A stretch of 64,000 bases of DNA from Diphasiastrum complanatum (GCA_029204225.1 CM055112.1:21642578-21706577); one strand, 5' to 3'; shown: positions 33,067 through 46,331, numbered from the stretch's first letter. Numbers and translations: made by a program. The notes: generated from the letters alone by a model not told the origin.

Positions 33067-33188
33067 TTTAAATCCTATCCTGCTTGTATTTTTTAAGATG
33101 TTCCGTAGGATGGCTAGAATATTCCTTGGAATATCAGCCTACAGATATGATCTTTATTCTATTAAATAAGTGAATCATTGTATTTTCA

Positions 33189-33953
33189 ATGGATGCTGCA
33201 AAAGCTCTTCAACTGCACAGAGACCAACAAACAATTGAAAGACAAAAGTTGGCCAAGCATCGAAAGAAATGTTTGGAATGTCCACAAAAATATCTGGGCC
33301 TTGTTATTGATGGCATGGATCAGAAGAAAACAATGTTGCCTCATTTTGTTAGAGTGCCCAAAAATTTGAACGAGGCAGATTTTATTCAAGTTCATCTCGT
33401 TGGAGCACTTGTGTTTAATGGCACTTTGGAGTCCAAGGTCTTTTTTAATTATCCCAATGTTCGAAATGATCCAAATTTGATGATCACCATTGTACGTAAG
33501 ATAATTTGCGAATTTGGTGAAAATCTTCCAGAAATATTTTATTTGCATCTTGACAACACTGCTAGGGAAAATAAAAACCAAACTGTTTTGGCATACTTGT
33601 CCATGCTAGTGAATAAAACAATTTTCAAAAAAGTAAAAATAGGATTTTTGTTGGTAGGACATATCCACGATCAAATTGATCAAATGTGTAGTTGCTTTTC
33701 TAAGAGGTTGAGACGCAAGAAAGCATTTTCTTTACCAATGTTTCAAAGCACTGTTGAAGAATCATATGTGCCAAAGCCAAACATGTCACTAATCAGACAC
33801 ACATATGATTTTCGTGATTATGTTAAGGCATCCAACGAAACAGAGCGATGCATAGCTAATATTAATGATATTAGCTTTCAACACCAGTTTAAAATCAAAT
33901 GTAATAAATTAGGCATTCTATTATCATGGGGCAAACTATTTCAAGAGAGATGA
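33189..33953 (+). CDS. DUF7869-like protein, right arm
   Basis: ATG-started 254-residue ORF identical to the one at 28555-29319. Motifs: VIDGMDQ near residue 39, LDNTARENKN near 123, GHIHDQIDQ near 157. An identical protein string in both arms means the arms have diverged very little here. It lies head-on to Copia C, whose truncated RT begins after about 33941; the last dozen codons come from that junction. No introns or partner genes of a complete element were recognised. Confidence 0.65.
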   Translation: MDAAKALQLHRDQQTIERQKLAKHRKKCLECPQKYLGLVIDGMDQKKTMLPHFVRVPKNLNEADFIQVHLVGALVFNGTLESKVFFNYPNVRNDPNLMITIVRKIICEFGENLPEIFYLHLDNTARENKNQTVLAYLSMLVNKTIFKKVKIGFLLVGHIHDQIDQMCSCFSKRLRRKKAFSLPMFQSTVEESYVPKPNMSLIRHTYDFRDYVKASNETERCIANINDISFQHQFKIKCNKLGILLSWGKLFQER

Positions 33954-36343
33954 TGACCCGAATGCTTACCATCTTTGCCATGGGTGCAAAGGTTTCATCA
34001 TAGTCAATACCATGTTCTTGAGCATATCCTTTTGCCACCAACCTTGCCATCTGATTATTGATAGATCCATCTTGGTTTGTCTTCACCTTGAAGTTCCATT
34101 TACATCCAATAGCTTTCTTGTCCTTAGGTAACTCAACCAATCTCCATGTATCATTCTTCAAGAGAGCTTGATACTCAATATCCATTGCTTGGATCCACTC
34201 ATCTTTGTCCCTTGCTTCATCTACACAAGTAGGTTCATCAAAAGAGGTTAGAAAATCAAAGTGTGTACCTCCAACAACTTTCTTACCTTTCTCATCATAT
34301 GTGAGCCTTGAAGGTGTTAGTTTTTGCCTTGATGTTCTCCTTGGCTTTTGACTTGATGAAGGTCCTTCATCATCACCTTCTAAAGTAGGATCCATGTCAT
34401 CACCATCAAGAATACTAGATCCATCCACAACATCATTACTTGAAGACACCTTTGGAATATTTCCCTTAGCAAAAATGACATCGCTACCAACAATCACCTT
34501 ATTAGTAGTAGGAATGTTAACCTTGTAGGCTTTACTCACCTCACTATATCCAACAAATATACCTTTTCTTGAAGATGAATCCTCCTTTGTCCTATCATCA
34601 AGAATTATATTGACATAGCAAGTACATCCAAAAGTTTTAGAAATTTGATACTTGGCCTCCTCTTGAATAGCATCTCAAAAGGTGTTCTTCCATTCAATAT
34701 AGCACTCGGCCACCTATTGCATAGAAAGTTAGCACACAACAAAGCTTGATCCCAAAATGGTTTTGGGAGATTAGCACCTAACCTCATGGCTTTGGCACTT
34801 TCACATAAAGTTCTATTCTTCCTCTCGTCCACTCCATTTTATTGTGGGTGTCCTTGGAGATTTGTACTCCCACTTGATCCCATCCTCATCACAAAAGGCC
34901 TTAAACTTGGTTGAGATATACTCACCACGATTGTCACTCCTTACGCATTTGATCCTTGTAAAAAATTGGCTCTACCTTGCATTCTTGAACTTCACAAAGA
35001 CATCATACACTTCATCTTTGCTCTTAAGTAGATAGATCCAACAAAATCTACTAAAATCATCAATGAAAGTTACATACATCTTAGCTCCACTATTGCTAAT
35101 TGTAGTAATTCCATGAATATTCGAATGTACAACTTGAAAAGGCTACGATAGATCTAGTATACAATAGTCTATGTGACTTTGACAAAGCACAAGTCTCACA
35201 AGCACGATTGATGCTAGTTAGGTATCTTGGAAGACCAATCACAACTTACTTCTTAGCCATTACCTCCAATGACTTCAAGTTGAGGTGCCCCATCCTTTTA
35301 TGCCAAATCTCTTGAATAGGTATTTGCTCACTTGCCACGCATCCAACTTGGTTAGCAATAACACAAGCATCTAGTTTTGACAACTTCTCTTGCCTTTTAC
35401 CTTTTGCAATCAAGCCAGCCTTCCTTTTGATCATGCAAGAACCTCCATCAAACTCAACTTTGAAACCCTTACTTATCAATTGACTCACACTAAGTAAACT
35501 CTTGGTAATGGAAGGTATGAACAAAACATCCTTCAAGTGAACAGTCCTATTTGTAGAGAGAGAAATAGGAATTGTGCCAATCCCTTTGATTGCACACTGA
35601 CCATCATTGGTTGTGTAGATCACCTTCTTGTCATCTCCATATGCTAACAAAGAAGTGAAGTACTCTTTGTGAAAAGTCATGTGTGAGCTTGCACCACTAT
35701 CAATCCACCATGAATCTAGATATCCATCATTAGCAAGCATACATGAAGACATCACAAAAGCATCATCATTGAGTTTTGAACGTCCACAACATCTTCATCA
35801 TGAGTAAGATTGATCTCTCTTCTTCTTGTAGCACTCACTTGCAAAGTATCCTTTGATGCCACAATAGAAACACTTTATCTTTGACCTATCTTTCTTTTTG
35901 CCATTTGAAGAAGTCTCCCCTTGATCTTCTACATATGCAAAAAACTCGATTTTTGAGTGGAAGTCAATCTAGCATACTCTAGCATTGATATCTCCTCCAA
36001 ATCCTTGATTAATGTGGCTGATCCTTTCATAACCTACAACACAAGCTTTGATACCATGTGAAGAATTTCAGATCATTATCCAAATCCATAACTTGATCTT
36101 TGGTTAGAAAGAAATCAATCCTACCAATGTTGCCAATGTAGAAAAATCAACATATACTCAATGAAAGAGATGCAAACTCAATAAGAACCTGATCAAACAT
36201 CAAACTTATGATATGATGAAGTTGATACATGTACAAAAATAGTAAGCTATTGTATTTTGCACGTGTGGATCTGAAAATAACATAAAATGAGCATTCTACA
36301 CACAAGATTGCAAGATATCACAAATATAGTGCACCAATGTGTG
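33942..36343 (-). pseudogene. Truncated Copia C, right arm
   Basis: Mirror of 26165-28566. Parts: LTR fragment 36057-36343, primer site 36045-36056, zinc knuckle with Tyr for His, protease/GAG-pre-integrase 35246-35755, broken integrase, then one open frame 33895-34539 covering integrase C-terminus and reverse transcriptase start (GCKWNFKVK, ETFAPMAKM). This frame is longer than in the left arm because AAG replaces the left-arm TAG. Confidence 0.85.
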
Positions 36344-36531
36344 AACTCGAAGGGAAAGTCTCTCCTAAAATCTTAAAGTCCAATAGGCCTATTGATTTAT
36401 CAATCACATAATACAAGTCTTGAATCAACTTAAATGAAATTAAATTTTACTTCAAAATTCGAAAAAAACGGAACACATAAATTCATTCACATACAGTGGA
36501 AGCACTGAGGGGTCAAGATAGGGACCCCCCC

Positions 36532-38941
36532 TGTTGGAAAGAGGTGTGCGAAAGATAGGTGAAACTAAAAAAGAAACAAACTCTAATGAAAAATATTTGA
36601 ATGACAAAAATTAGAACTTATCATGCGCAGCGGAATAAGCTATCTTCCTCTTTCTTCGTGCATGACTATGCCTATCAACTTCGAACAAAAACAAGTGATA
36701 GAAATCACGTTCTATCTTATAGTAACTAACTTTGATATCATTAGTACTACAGTGATTACATAGCCAAACATTAAGTATCGAGACATTTTTGTCTTTCGCG
36801 AATTGTTTGCGACAAATTTCGTGAGTTGTTTCCTTATAGTATCCGGCAGTCTTGAATCTCGTGGTTGTTTCTCTTGCAGTATCTACAGAACAACTTCTTC
36901 TTAGTATGCAGATTTGACTTGTCTTTGTGCTGTGTTGGTTTATGGTCTTGCTTTGATTGTTTTGGCCCTTTCTTCTTCTTCTGCTTAGTCATGTCTTTTT
37001 TGGTGTACAAGGCATGAGAATCAGTTGAGAAACTAGAGGCTTCATTCCTCCGCGTGTCTTCTTGCAACAACATTACAATGACTCTTGAAAGAGTCAACTC
37101 TGGATGCGTCGTGATGATCATCACCCAGCTGTTGTATGAGCTTGGCAAGCTTGTAAGCAGTTGCATTACTGCGTCTTGATCGTCTATGACAGATCCGACA
37201 GTGGCCATTTGCTTCAGTAGGTTCTTGAACTGGTTGATGTAATTCTGCAAGGAATCATCATTTGCCATCTTGAGGGAGTAAAATTTCTTCCTGAAATGTA
37301 GCTTAGAACCTATATCTTGCACTTCATATAATGTGCTCAAGATGTCCCAGACTTATTTGGATGTCTGAGCTTCGAACACATGGCCGATCTGAGTATCCGA
37401 AATGTTGAGGATGATCAGCGCATGATGTGCCATCCTTCAGCTTCCATCTGGAGATTGTTGCATCGTCAGCTTCGGGTATCCCCTCTACACCTGTAACAAT
37501 GTCATACAACTCCTTAGCCATTGGCACAGTTCTCATCTTAAATTTCCACAAATGATAATTAGCTTCATCAAGCTTGTCCATGATAGGACTAGATTTCCCT
37601 TGGAAATCTATGTGGAAGATTAGTCTAGGTGATAGGAGTAACTATCAGTGACTTAAGTACTAGTGCTAAATTATAGAACAAGAAGAATACTCTATTGGCT
37701 AGTAGAGTCTTCTTTCTATGGAAGCTTATCAGGCTATAGAAATAGCTCTGATACCATGTTGGAAAGAGGTCTGTGAAAGATAGGTCGAACTCGAATGAAA
37801 AATATTTGAACGACAAGAATTAGAACTTATCGTGCGCAGCGGAATAAGTTATCTTCCTCTTTCTTCATGCATGACTACTCCTATCAATTTCAAACAAAAA
37901 CAGTAGTGATAGAAATCACGTTCGATCTTATAGTAACTGACTCTAAAATCATTAGTACTATAGTGATTACGTAGCCAAACATTAAGCATCGAAACATCAG
38001 ACAAATAATTTGTCGCGGACCATTAGACAAGTAATTAGTCGCGACTCACTAGACAGATAATTAGTCGAGAAGAGCTAGACAAATAATTAGTCGCGAAGAG
38101 CTAGACAAATAATTAGTCCAGAAGAGCAAACAGACAGACAAAGCAATTAGATAGCTAGACAGAATGTAGAAAAGCATTGCAGTATTGACAGAAATCTGAA
38201 TGCAAAACCAAACAGAGCCGTAATCAAATTAAGTATAACGAAATATACGAGTCAATAATGCAAGTTAGCACAAAACAATAGCGGACATAACCATGTGCTT
38301 CACAAAGCTAATCACAATTTTGTAAAGGTTATGAACCTATTACAGACAATCTATCTAGAAAAAAGAATCAATGCGTGAAGGCATCTACAATGTCTGCCTC
38401 TGAATTACGAATCATGCTTCATTCTCTATCTTTTGTTGTGTAAATACTCAGATGGTATCCAGTATATACATAAATTTTACAGGTGTGCAGATGAAGACGG
38501 TACAAAAGTGGTTGAGCTTTTTGTGGGAGGTCGTGGGTGGCTGCTGCTGTTGTCAAATCTGATTGCATAGTGCATAGAATGAGCGTGAGGAGGCCACGAT
38601 GTCGGGCTTCGCTAAAATTCACGCTGCTGAAAATGCAAAAATTGCGACACTCTGTCCAATGCCTTAGAAAATCATTTGTAAGGTATATTCGTTTTTTTAT
38701 AAGGGCACCGTCGACATTTGTAGGCCAGTGTCGCATTTTTTCCTATCATAAATTGCATGTAAAAATGCAGTGTCGCATTTTTCGCATTTTTCGCCTATGG
38801 AAATTCCCGAGTAAAAATGCAGACTACAGCGACAGACAGCTCAAATATGCAGACTATGCGACAACACGAGTAAAAATGCAACAACATGAATGGAGGCAGA
38901 TTACCATAGGATTTAAGAGAGTAGAGGAGATAAATCCAACA
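36532..38941 (-). mobile_element. Gag-only Copia-type element, right arm
   Basis: Mirror of 23585-25976, 18 bases longer through two 9-bp indels. Primer site at 37745-37756 and 5' LTR end at 37757. It is inserted in a C tract (7 C before, CTCCCTCT plus 22 C after). The related unit near 43052-43064 has an uninterrupted 13-C tract at the same place, which marks the empty site. Confidence 0.78.
36834..37581 (-). pseudogene. Gag of the gag-only element, right arm
   Basis: Same gag as at 24936-25674, with the same internal frameshift and in-frame TAA. Here the NQFKNLLKQ segment is complete, which is the usual Copia gag pattern, so the left-arm version carries the deletion. Zinc knuckle intact (CRYCKRNNHEIQDC). 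Confidence 0.8.
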
Positions 38942-39129
38942 CCTCCCTCTCCCCCCCCCCCCCCCCCCCCCCTTCGAAGGATATTTTTTGTCTGGCCTAT
39001 GCCAATTACATATACAATGGATTCCAATAGGGGTCTCAAAAATAGGAACATCAATTTACTTCCTTTCAATGGTCTTAGTTCCATATCTAGCTTATCATAA
39101 GCATAGAAATTTTTTCATAAATCCTAATT

Positions 39130-39515
39130 CTTCCGACATGCAATCATGATAGATCTTAAATACTTGACATGCAATCATGATGGATCTTAGATACATGACA
39201 TGCAATGATGATGGATCATTTATTCTTGACATGAAATCATGATGGATCATAGATTCTTAACATGCTATCATGATGGATCATAGATTCTTGACATGCAATC
39301 ATGATCGATCATAGATTCTTGACATGCAATCATGATAGATCATTTATTCTTGACATGCAATCATGATGGATCATAGATTCTTGAAATGCAATCATGATGG
39401 ATCATAGATTCTTGACATGCAATCATGATGGATATTAGATACTTGACATGCAATCATGATAGATCATAGATTCTTGACATGCAATCATGATGGATCTTAG
39501 CTACTTGACATGCAA
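39130..39515. repeat. 31-bp satellite-like array in C1
   Basis: About 12 copies of a 31-bp unit built on CATGCAATCATGATGGATC followed by (A/T)TAGATTCTTGA. The core is near-palindromic (ATCATGAT). Confidence 0.9.
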
Positions 39516-39800
39516 TCGTCTGAACTGACATGCATGGACATTAGGCAAAGCATGGCATGACATGCAAGAGTCTAAACACATGCATGGTCATTAGGCAAAG
39601 GATGGCATGACATGCAAGAGTCTAAACTAACATGCATGGTCATTAGATGATGGATGGCATGACATGCAAGAGTCTATCTAAACTAGCATGCATGGTCATT
39701 AGATGATGGATGGCATGACATGCAAGAGTCTAAACTGACATGCATGATCATTAGGCAATGGATGGCATGACATGCAAGAGTCTAAACTGACATGCGTGGT
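39516..39800. repeat. Array of about 52 bp in C1
   Basis: GACATGCAAGAGTCTAAAC recurs at 39561, 39611, 39663, 39719 and 39771, so the period is 50-56 bases. Each unit also has CATGCATGGTCATTAGGCAA. Confidence 0.88.
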
Positions 39801-41036
39801 CATAGGATATAGTTTCTTATGACATGCATATGGTTCTAAACAACCATTCATACATATGCACATCAGATTCATGAACGTACCATGGTTTCAAAAGAGGATG
39901 AAAGTGAGAGAGAGTGTGTGTGTGAGAGAGAGAGACTGTGAAAGAGAGTGAGAGATCCAAGAGGGTTTGAGCTTCAAAATCCTCCAATCCACAATTGAGC
40001 ATAGCCTCCTTGAGCCAATGCTTCCATCTTCTGCTCCCAAGCACTTGTACACAAGAACAAACAAGAGGGAAGAGCCTGGATGCAAAATCATTCAATCCCA
40101 TTGGTAGAGGGGCGCATTTCCACTTATATAAAAAGTGGAGAGTCATTCCAAACTGAGTGAGGTGTCAAGTTCAAGTGCATGAGATGTGGGGAAGACTCCA
40201 ATTGGACTTAAGATAAAGTGGAGTGCATGGATGAGGTGTATTAGTAATTAGAGAGGTTGAATGGGTGAGGTGTATTAGCTTGGGAGAGTTATTATGATGA
40301 TTTGGCATAGGAAGTGAGAGTGAAGGAGGGTGCCCCATTCTAGGTGTCGAATAGCCTAGAATGCATGTAGCAAAGTAGGTGGGAGGTAGGTGGCACATGG
40401 TTTAAACTTCACTTTATTTTTCATATAGTTTTTTTCATTGTCACAACTTGGGAATTCACCCAAGTACAATCTTCCTAGTGAAAAGGCCAAAGTATATGCC
40501 CATCTTGTTTTGCATAATAGTCATCTAAGCCCTTTTTTCTAGAGGTTGCCCATCCTCAATTATGGTCATTGGCACTTTTTTCTAGAGGTTTCTCATCCTC
40601 AATCATGGTGGACAAGGATCAATAGGGTGATCAGACCCTTGGCCTTGTCCCATTCTTTATAGACTCCTCTGAGCCTTCATTATAGACTTAGAAATAAGCC
40701 TTCCGTATAGACTCCTATGAGCCTTTGTTATAGACTTAGATAAGTCTTCTTCTTGTAAACAGTCTTTAGCTTTGAAAGCTTCTTCTTCCCGTTCTGGTCC
40801 TTCAAGCACTTTCATGAGTACCTGCACACACCTTCAAAGTAAGTTCAGTTTCCATACCATCAGATATGGCTTACAATAGGTTCTTAGTTCTACAGGTATA
40901 ATACCTGTAGAAAAATTCAATCAATATCCAAAAAGAATAATGGTCATTGGTAGTTTCATGTCATCAAAGTCTATATGGAATTTGAAGCTGGGAAAGTCTT
41001 TATTACTTTGGGGCGATTTGTCTCTACAGATTACAC

Positions 41037-43064
41037 GCCTCCAATGCATAAAGTGTTGTCCTCGACGAATATTTCTCAAATAAAAGTCTTAAATCTTTGG
41101 ATATCCTTTGAAGGAGTGTTTTTTCATTCATCTTGCATCCATAGTCGGATGATTCTTAAAGTTGCGAAGATATAGTTTTTATGCTAATCTCTTTCTTTTA
41201 GATCTAATCTTATACATTAAGATCTGCTTTGATTGAAGAATTTGAATCTATCTAGGATAGTCCAAAATATTTCATTTCATTCTTGGTCTTAGGTATTCTA
41301 GAAGCAAAATCCACAACAAAATGTTTCTTTGGGGATTCAGGAATGGGTAAAGTTTGAAGTGGTCTTAGAGTTTTCAATCCTGGTTCATCCTTAGTATGTT
41401 AGCATACTAAATATGAGTTTACGTAATGTTTGATATGTGTGTGGTAGGCCAATAGAAAAATCTCTTTTTAGCTTCAAGAAAGTTGAAAGTATTTATGTAT
41501 GTTCATCATTCGATTGAATGTGGCGGAAGTGTGGATAAAACTGAAGGGAACCATTAGAAACTCATATAGGCTAGAGTTAGTTCTGGTGGCTGTTTTAATG
41601 GACATCTTCAGACACTACTCAAATATGGTGGTTTTCTTTTCTAGCACTTGCTTATAGGAAAGTGCCAACCTCTTAGATTACTTTTCAATGTGAAATTACT
41701 GTACTTTAGGACCATAAATGGATCTACAAAAGATCCACAAGAGTGATTGGATGCTTGCTTAACAATCTATCAAAAAACTAGACACAAAAAAGTTGATCTA
41801 GATTGGCAATTTAACAAACAACAAGCATTAACAATCAAAATCATTGATAAACATTGAAATCCGAGCCCACACGTGTGTACTACAGGCTGTAGTACGGCCT
41901 TCAACCTGAGAAACAAGTAGAAATTGATTTGGTTTCATTTGGATCACAAAAACTCAATGTACATAGTGAACTAGCTTGAGATTGCCAATGAGCTCCAAAA
42001 ATTTTCTATCTTCTCACTATGGAGAGAGGGAATACATACCAAATTCGACTTCCTTCTTGAAGTTAGGTGGATTTCCAGCATGTAATAAGGAAGTTAACTC
42101 ACTCTCCTTGACCTAAAATGAAACCCTAGTCTATTTCCTAGAGTTATGCTTGTTAGGTAGCTAGTTGGTCAAATTTTCACCTTAAACTTAGGTGTAGGTC
42201 CTATAAAGTAGGGATGACCACCAAATAGACATGACCAACTCTCTTGACTTGACCTAACCTACATTAGGATGGGTTTTCCATGTGGCATCATGGCCTCACA
42301 TGTGCGGGACCCACTTGTGTACACAATTTGCACTATTCTACATGGTTTTTTATCAAGCTAGGTTTGCCAATTTTTGGCAATTCTTCACATTCAAGAGTGA
42401 TCAACTCAATCTTTATTTTCCTTTATGGATCTAAATCCATATCATGAGATAAGACATTTTCAAAATTATACCAAATTTCATCTACTTAACTTATTCATGT
42501 CATGCAAAAGTTCACTTTTATGTATTCAAGTCAAACAAATCTTGATACAATTCTTTCATATTGACAATTCTATTTCATCTTGCTTTTCAAAGCATTCCTA
42601 GATCTTCATTTAGAACAATCCTTTGATTCTAACTAACAATCAGTGTGATTATGAAAAAACTCCTCTTGTTTTACTCGTATGGCCTTCAAAGATTTAATGG
42701 CATTGACTAGTTTTGGGTTGCATGTTCTTGATATGCGTGACCTTCTAGTTCTCCGCAAGTAGGCATCCAGTGTTCGGTGTCTCAGGTTCTACGTCATGCC
42801 GAGCAGGAGTCTTTATCTTATTAATTCTTTCCATGCAGTACTTGCTTCTTGAAGCAAAAGGCCTCTTAAACAACGGATGGAGCTTTATGTTCTTCTGCAT
42901 GCATGAACATACAAGGTCTTTATCATTCACATAATACAAGTCTTGAATCAACTTAAATGAAACAAATTTGACTTCAAAACTCGAAAACAAAGGATCACAT
43001 GAATTCATTCACATACAACGGAAGGACTAAGGCGTCAAGATGAGGACACAACCCCCCCCCCCCC
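41037..43064. other. Region between C1 and C2; LTR relic, no gene
   Basis: About 41862-42390 read on the minus strand begins TGTGAAGAATTGCC, like the start of the Copia B LTR, and ends near CACGTGTG, so it is probably an old LTR. About 42910-43050 matches the sequence beside the gag-only element in the arms (near 36395-36530), showing this was the ancestral left neighbour of the 2-kb unit. A 13-C tract sits at 43052-43064. No coding region is supported. Confidence 0.45.
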
Positions 43065-45045
43065 GAAGGATATTTCTTGTCATTATGCAAAACCAATTGG
43101 CCTATGCCAATTACATATACAATGGATTCCAATAGGGGTCTCAAAAATAGGAACATCAACTTACTTCCTTTCAATGGTGTTAGTTCCATATCTAACTTAT
43201 CATAAGCATAGAAATTTCTTCATAAATCTTAATTATTTCGATATGCAATCATGAAGGATCTTAGATACTTGACATGTAGTCATGATGGATCATTTATTTT
43301 TGACATGCAATCATGATGAATCATAGATTCTTGACATGCAATCATGGTGGATCTTAGATACTTGACATGCAATCATGATGATTCATAGATTCTTGACATA
43401 CAATCATGATGGATCATTTATTCTTGACATGCAATCATGATGGATCATAGATTTTTTATATGCAATCATGATGGATCATAGATTCTTGACATGCAATCAT
43501 GATGGATCTTAGATACTTGACATGCAATCATGATGGATCATAGATTCTTGACATGCACTCATGATGGATCTTAGATACTTGACATGCAATCGTCTGAACT
43601 GACATGCATGGACATTAGGGAAAGGATGGCATGACATGCAAGAGTCTTAACTGACATGCATGGTCATTAGGCAATAAATGGCATGAGATGCAAGAGTCTA
43701 AACTGACATGCATGGTCATTAGGCAATGGATGACATGACATGCAAGAGTCTAAACTGACATGCATGGTCATAGGATATGGTTTCTTATGACATGCATATG
43801 GTTCTAAACAACCATTCATACATATGCACATCAGATTCATGAACGTACCATGGTTTCAAAAGAGGATAAAAGTGAGAGTGTGTGTGTGTGTGTGTGTCTG
43901 TGTGTGTGTTTGTGTGTGTGAGAAAATGTGACAGTGAGTGAGAGATCCAAGAGCGTTTGAGCTTCAAAATCTCTCAATCCACAATTTAGCATAGCCTCCT
44001 TGAGCCAATGCTTCCATCTTCTTCTCCCAAGCACCTGTACACAAGAACAAACAAGAGGGAAGAGCCTGGATGTAAAATCATTCAATCCTCTTGGTAGAGG
44101 GGTGCATTTCCACTTATATAGAGAGTGGAGAGTCATTCCAAACTGAGTGAGGTATCAAGTTCAAGTGCATGAGGTGTGGGGAAGACTCCAATTGGACTTA
44201 AGGTGAAGTGGAGTGCATGGATGAGGTGTATTAGTTAGAGAGGGTGAATGGGTGAGGTATGTTAGTTGGGAGAGTTATTATGATGATTTGGCATAGGAAG
44301 TGAGAGTGAAGGAGGGCGTCCCATTCTAGGTGTTAAATAGCCTAGAATGCATGTAGCAAAGTAGGTGGGAGGTAGGTGGCACATGGTTTAAACTTCACTT
44401 TATTTTTCATATAGTTTTTCATTGTCACAACTTGGGAATTCATCCAAGTACAATCTTCCTAGTGAAAAGGCCAAAGTATATGCCCATCTTGTTTTGCATA
44501 ATAGTCATCAGTTCCTAAGCCCTTTTGTCTAGAGGTTGCCCATCCTTAATCATGGTCATTGGCACTTTTTTCTAGGGGTTGCCCATCCTCAATCATGGTG
44601 GACAAGGATCAATAGGGTGATCAGACCCTTGGCCTTGTCCTGTTCTTTATAAACTCCTCTGAGCCTTCATTATAGACTTAGAAATACGCCTTCCTTATAG
44701 ACTCCTATGAGCCTTCATTATAGACTTAGATAAGCCTTTTTCTTATAAACAGTCTTCAGCTTTGAAAGCTTCTTGTTCATGTTCTGGTCCTTCAGGCACT
44801 TTCATGAGTACCTGCACACACCTTCAAAGTAAGGTCAGTTTCCATACCATCATATATGGCTCACAATAGGTTCTTAGTTCTACAAGTAGTAATACCTGCA
44901 TACTCAAATCATTAGAGCAGAAAATTCATACAATATCCAAAAAGAATAATTGTCATTGGTAGTTTCATGTCATCAAAGTCTATATGGAGTTTGAAGCTGG
45001 GAAAGTCTTTATTACTTTGGGACAATTTGTCTCTACAAATTACAC
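43065..45045. repeat. 2-kb unit, copy C2
   Basis: Second copy, same orientation as C1, with its own 31-bp array (about 43245-43590) and a shorter array of about 52 bp (about 43595-43780). It keeps 16 or 17 bases (ATTATGCAAAACCAAT) near 43081 that are missing from C1 exactly at the palindrome boundary. It ends CTACAAATTACAC, then abuts a Copia LTR. Confidence 0.8.
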
Positions 45046-45502
<457 letters not shown>

Positions 45503-45513
<11 letters not shown>

Positions 45514-46331
45514 CCCAGTTATCCATTAAGAAAAGCATTAGAGACATCAAGTTGAAACATTTTTTACTCGAAGTAGCATGCAATAGAGATGATAATCCTT
45601 ATAGTCACCATCTTTGCAATGGGTGCAAAGGTGTCTTCATAGTCAAGGCCTTGAATTTGAGCATAGGCCTTGGCACATAGCCTTGTTGTGAGCTTGTTGA
45701 TAGAACCATCATTATTGTACTTGATTCTAAACATTCACTTGCATCCAATAATGTGCTTTTTGGTAGGTGGATCCACTAGCTCCCAAGTATTGTTGGTAAT
45801 CAAAGCATCATACTATTGTTCCATAGCTTCATACCACTCATTCGGCTAGAGTGCATCTTGGACACTTCTAGGCTCTTCGTGAGAGATAAAAAATGCATAA
45901 TTGGTGGATTCAACATCCATTTTCTTGCCTTTTGCAATATATGAGAGCCTATTGGGCTCGGATCTCTCTCTCATGGATCTTCTTGGTGTGAATGCTTGAA
46001 GATGCTCCTCCTCGAGCCTCGACCCCATCATATCTTGGTTTTTATCAATATCGATAAAAGAAGATGCATCATGAGATGCTTTGATCTCGGCCCCATCCAA
46101 AATGATCTTTTGGTCTTCATGAAAAATAACATCTCTACTTTCAATAACTTTGTTGGTAGAGAGTATGAAAACTCTATAAGCTTTCTTGGTAGATGAATAT
46201 CCAACCATAACTCCTTTGCTTGAGCTAGAATGATCCTTCTTCCTAGTCTCCAAAGGAACATGAGAAAAGCCAATACATCTAAAGATTCTAAGGTGATCAA
46301 CCTTAGGCTTCTCTTTATGCATTCTACACAT
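45503..46331 (-). pseudogene. Copia integrase C-terminus and RT fragment
   Basis: Minus-strand pol relic close to Copia B: KPKVDHLRIFRC, VGYSSTKKAYRVF, SRDVIFHEDQ, then the linker SMRERSEPNRLSYIAKG in frame with what precedes it (Copia B has a frameshift there). The RT start has three stops (after VQDAL, MEQ and GCK), then ETFAPIAKM-like and MFQLDVSNAFLNG, where it is cut off and joined directly to an LTR start at 45513. Confidence 0.82.

Larger units (their letters stand above)
32500..38993. repeat. Right arm of giant inverted repeat
   Basis: This 6494-base reverse complement of 23543-30008 starts inside a Gypsy LTR that is continuous with the loop. It ends at TTTTTTGTC (38993). The related unit at 43065 continues differently past that same point, so the outer end is a junction too. 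Confidence 0.95.
38976..41036. repeat. 2-kb unit, copy C1
   Basis: Direct copy of 43065-45045, diverged by scattered substitutions and indels. Order: 150 bases of shared lead, a 31-bp array, an array of about 52 bp, a CACACA/GAGA-rich stretch (39901-39955), a minus-strand TATATAAG box near 40120, and about 900 bases ending CTACAGATTACAC. I found no protein match. It may be a long LTR or a composite non-autonomous element. Confidence 0.8.

Noticed and set aside
23543-38993. Palindrome as the terminal inverted repeats of one huge DNA transposon
   Set aside because: No target duplication, the inner ends fall inside an LTR, and arms contain nested retrotransposons of separate families.
38419-39100. 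ORFs of 105-187 residues in the 5' LTR region of the gag-only element (also 23519-24098)
   Set aside because: They overlap each other on opposite strands, cross the homopolymer C tract and lack any domain; the arms differ in them by indels.
39817-40146. 109-residue minus ORF in C1, with a counterpart in C2
   Set aside because: Includes CACACA-derived His-Thr text and differs by frame-changing repeats between copies; the conserved part is explained by duplication of the DNA.
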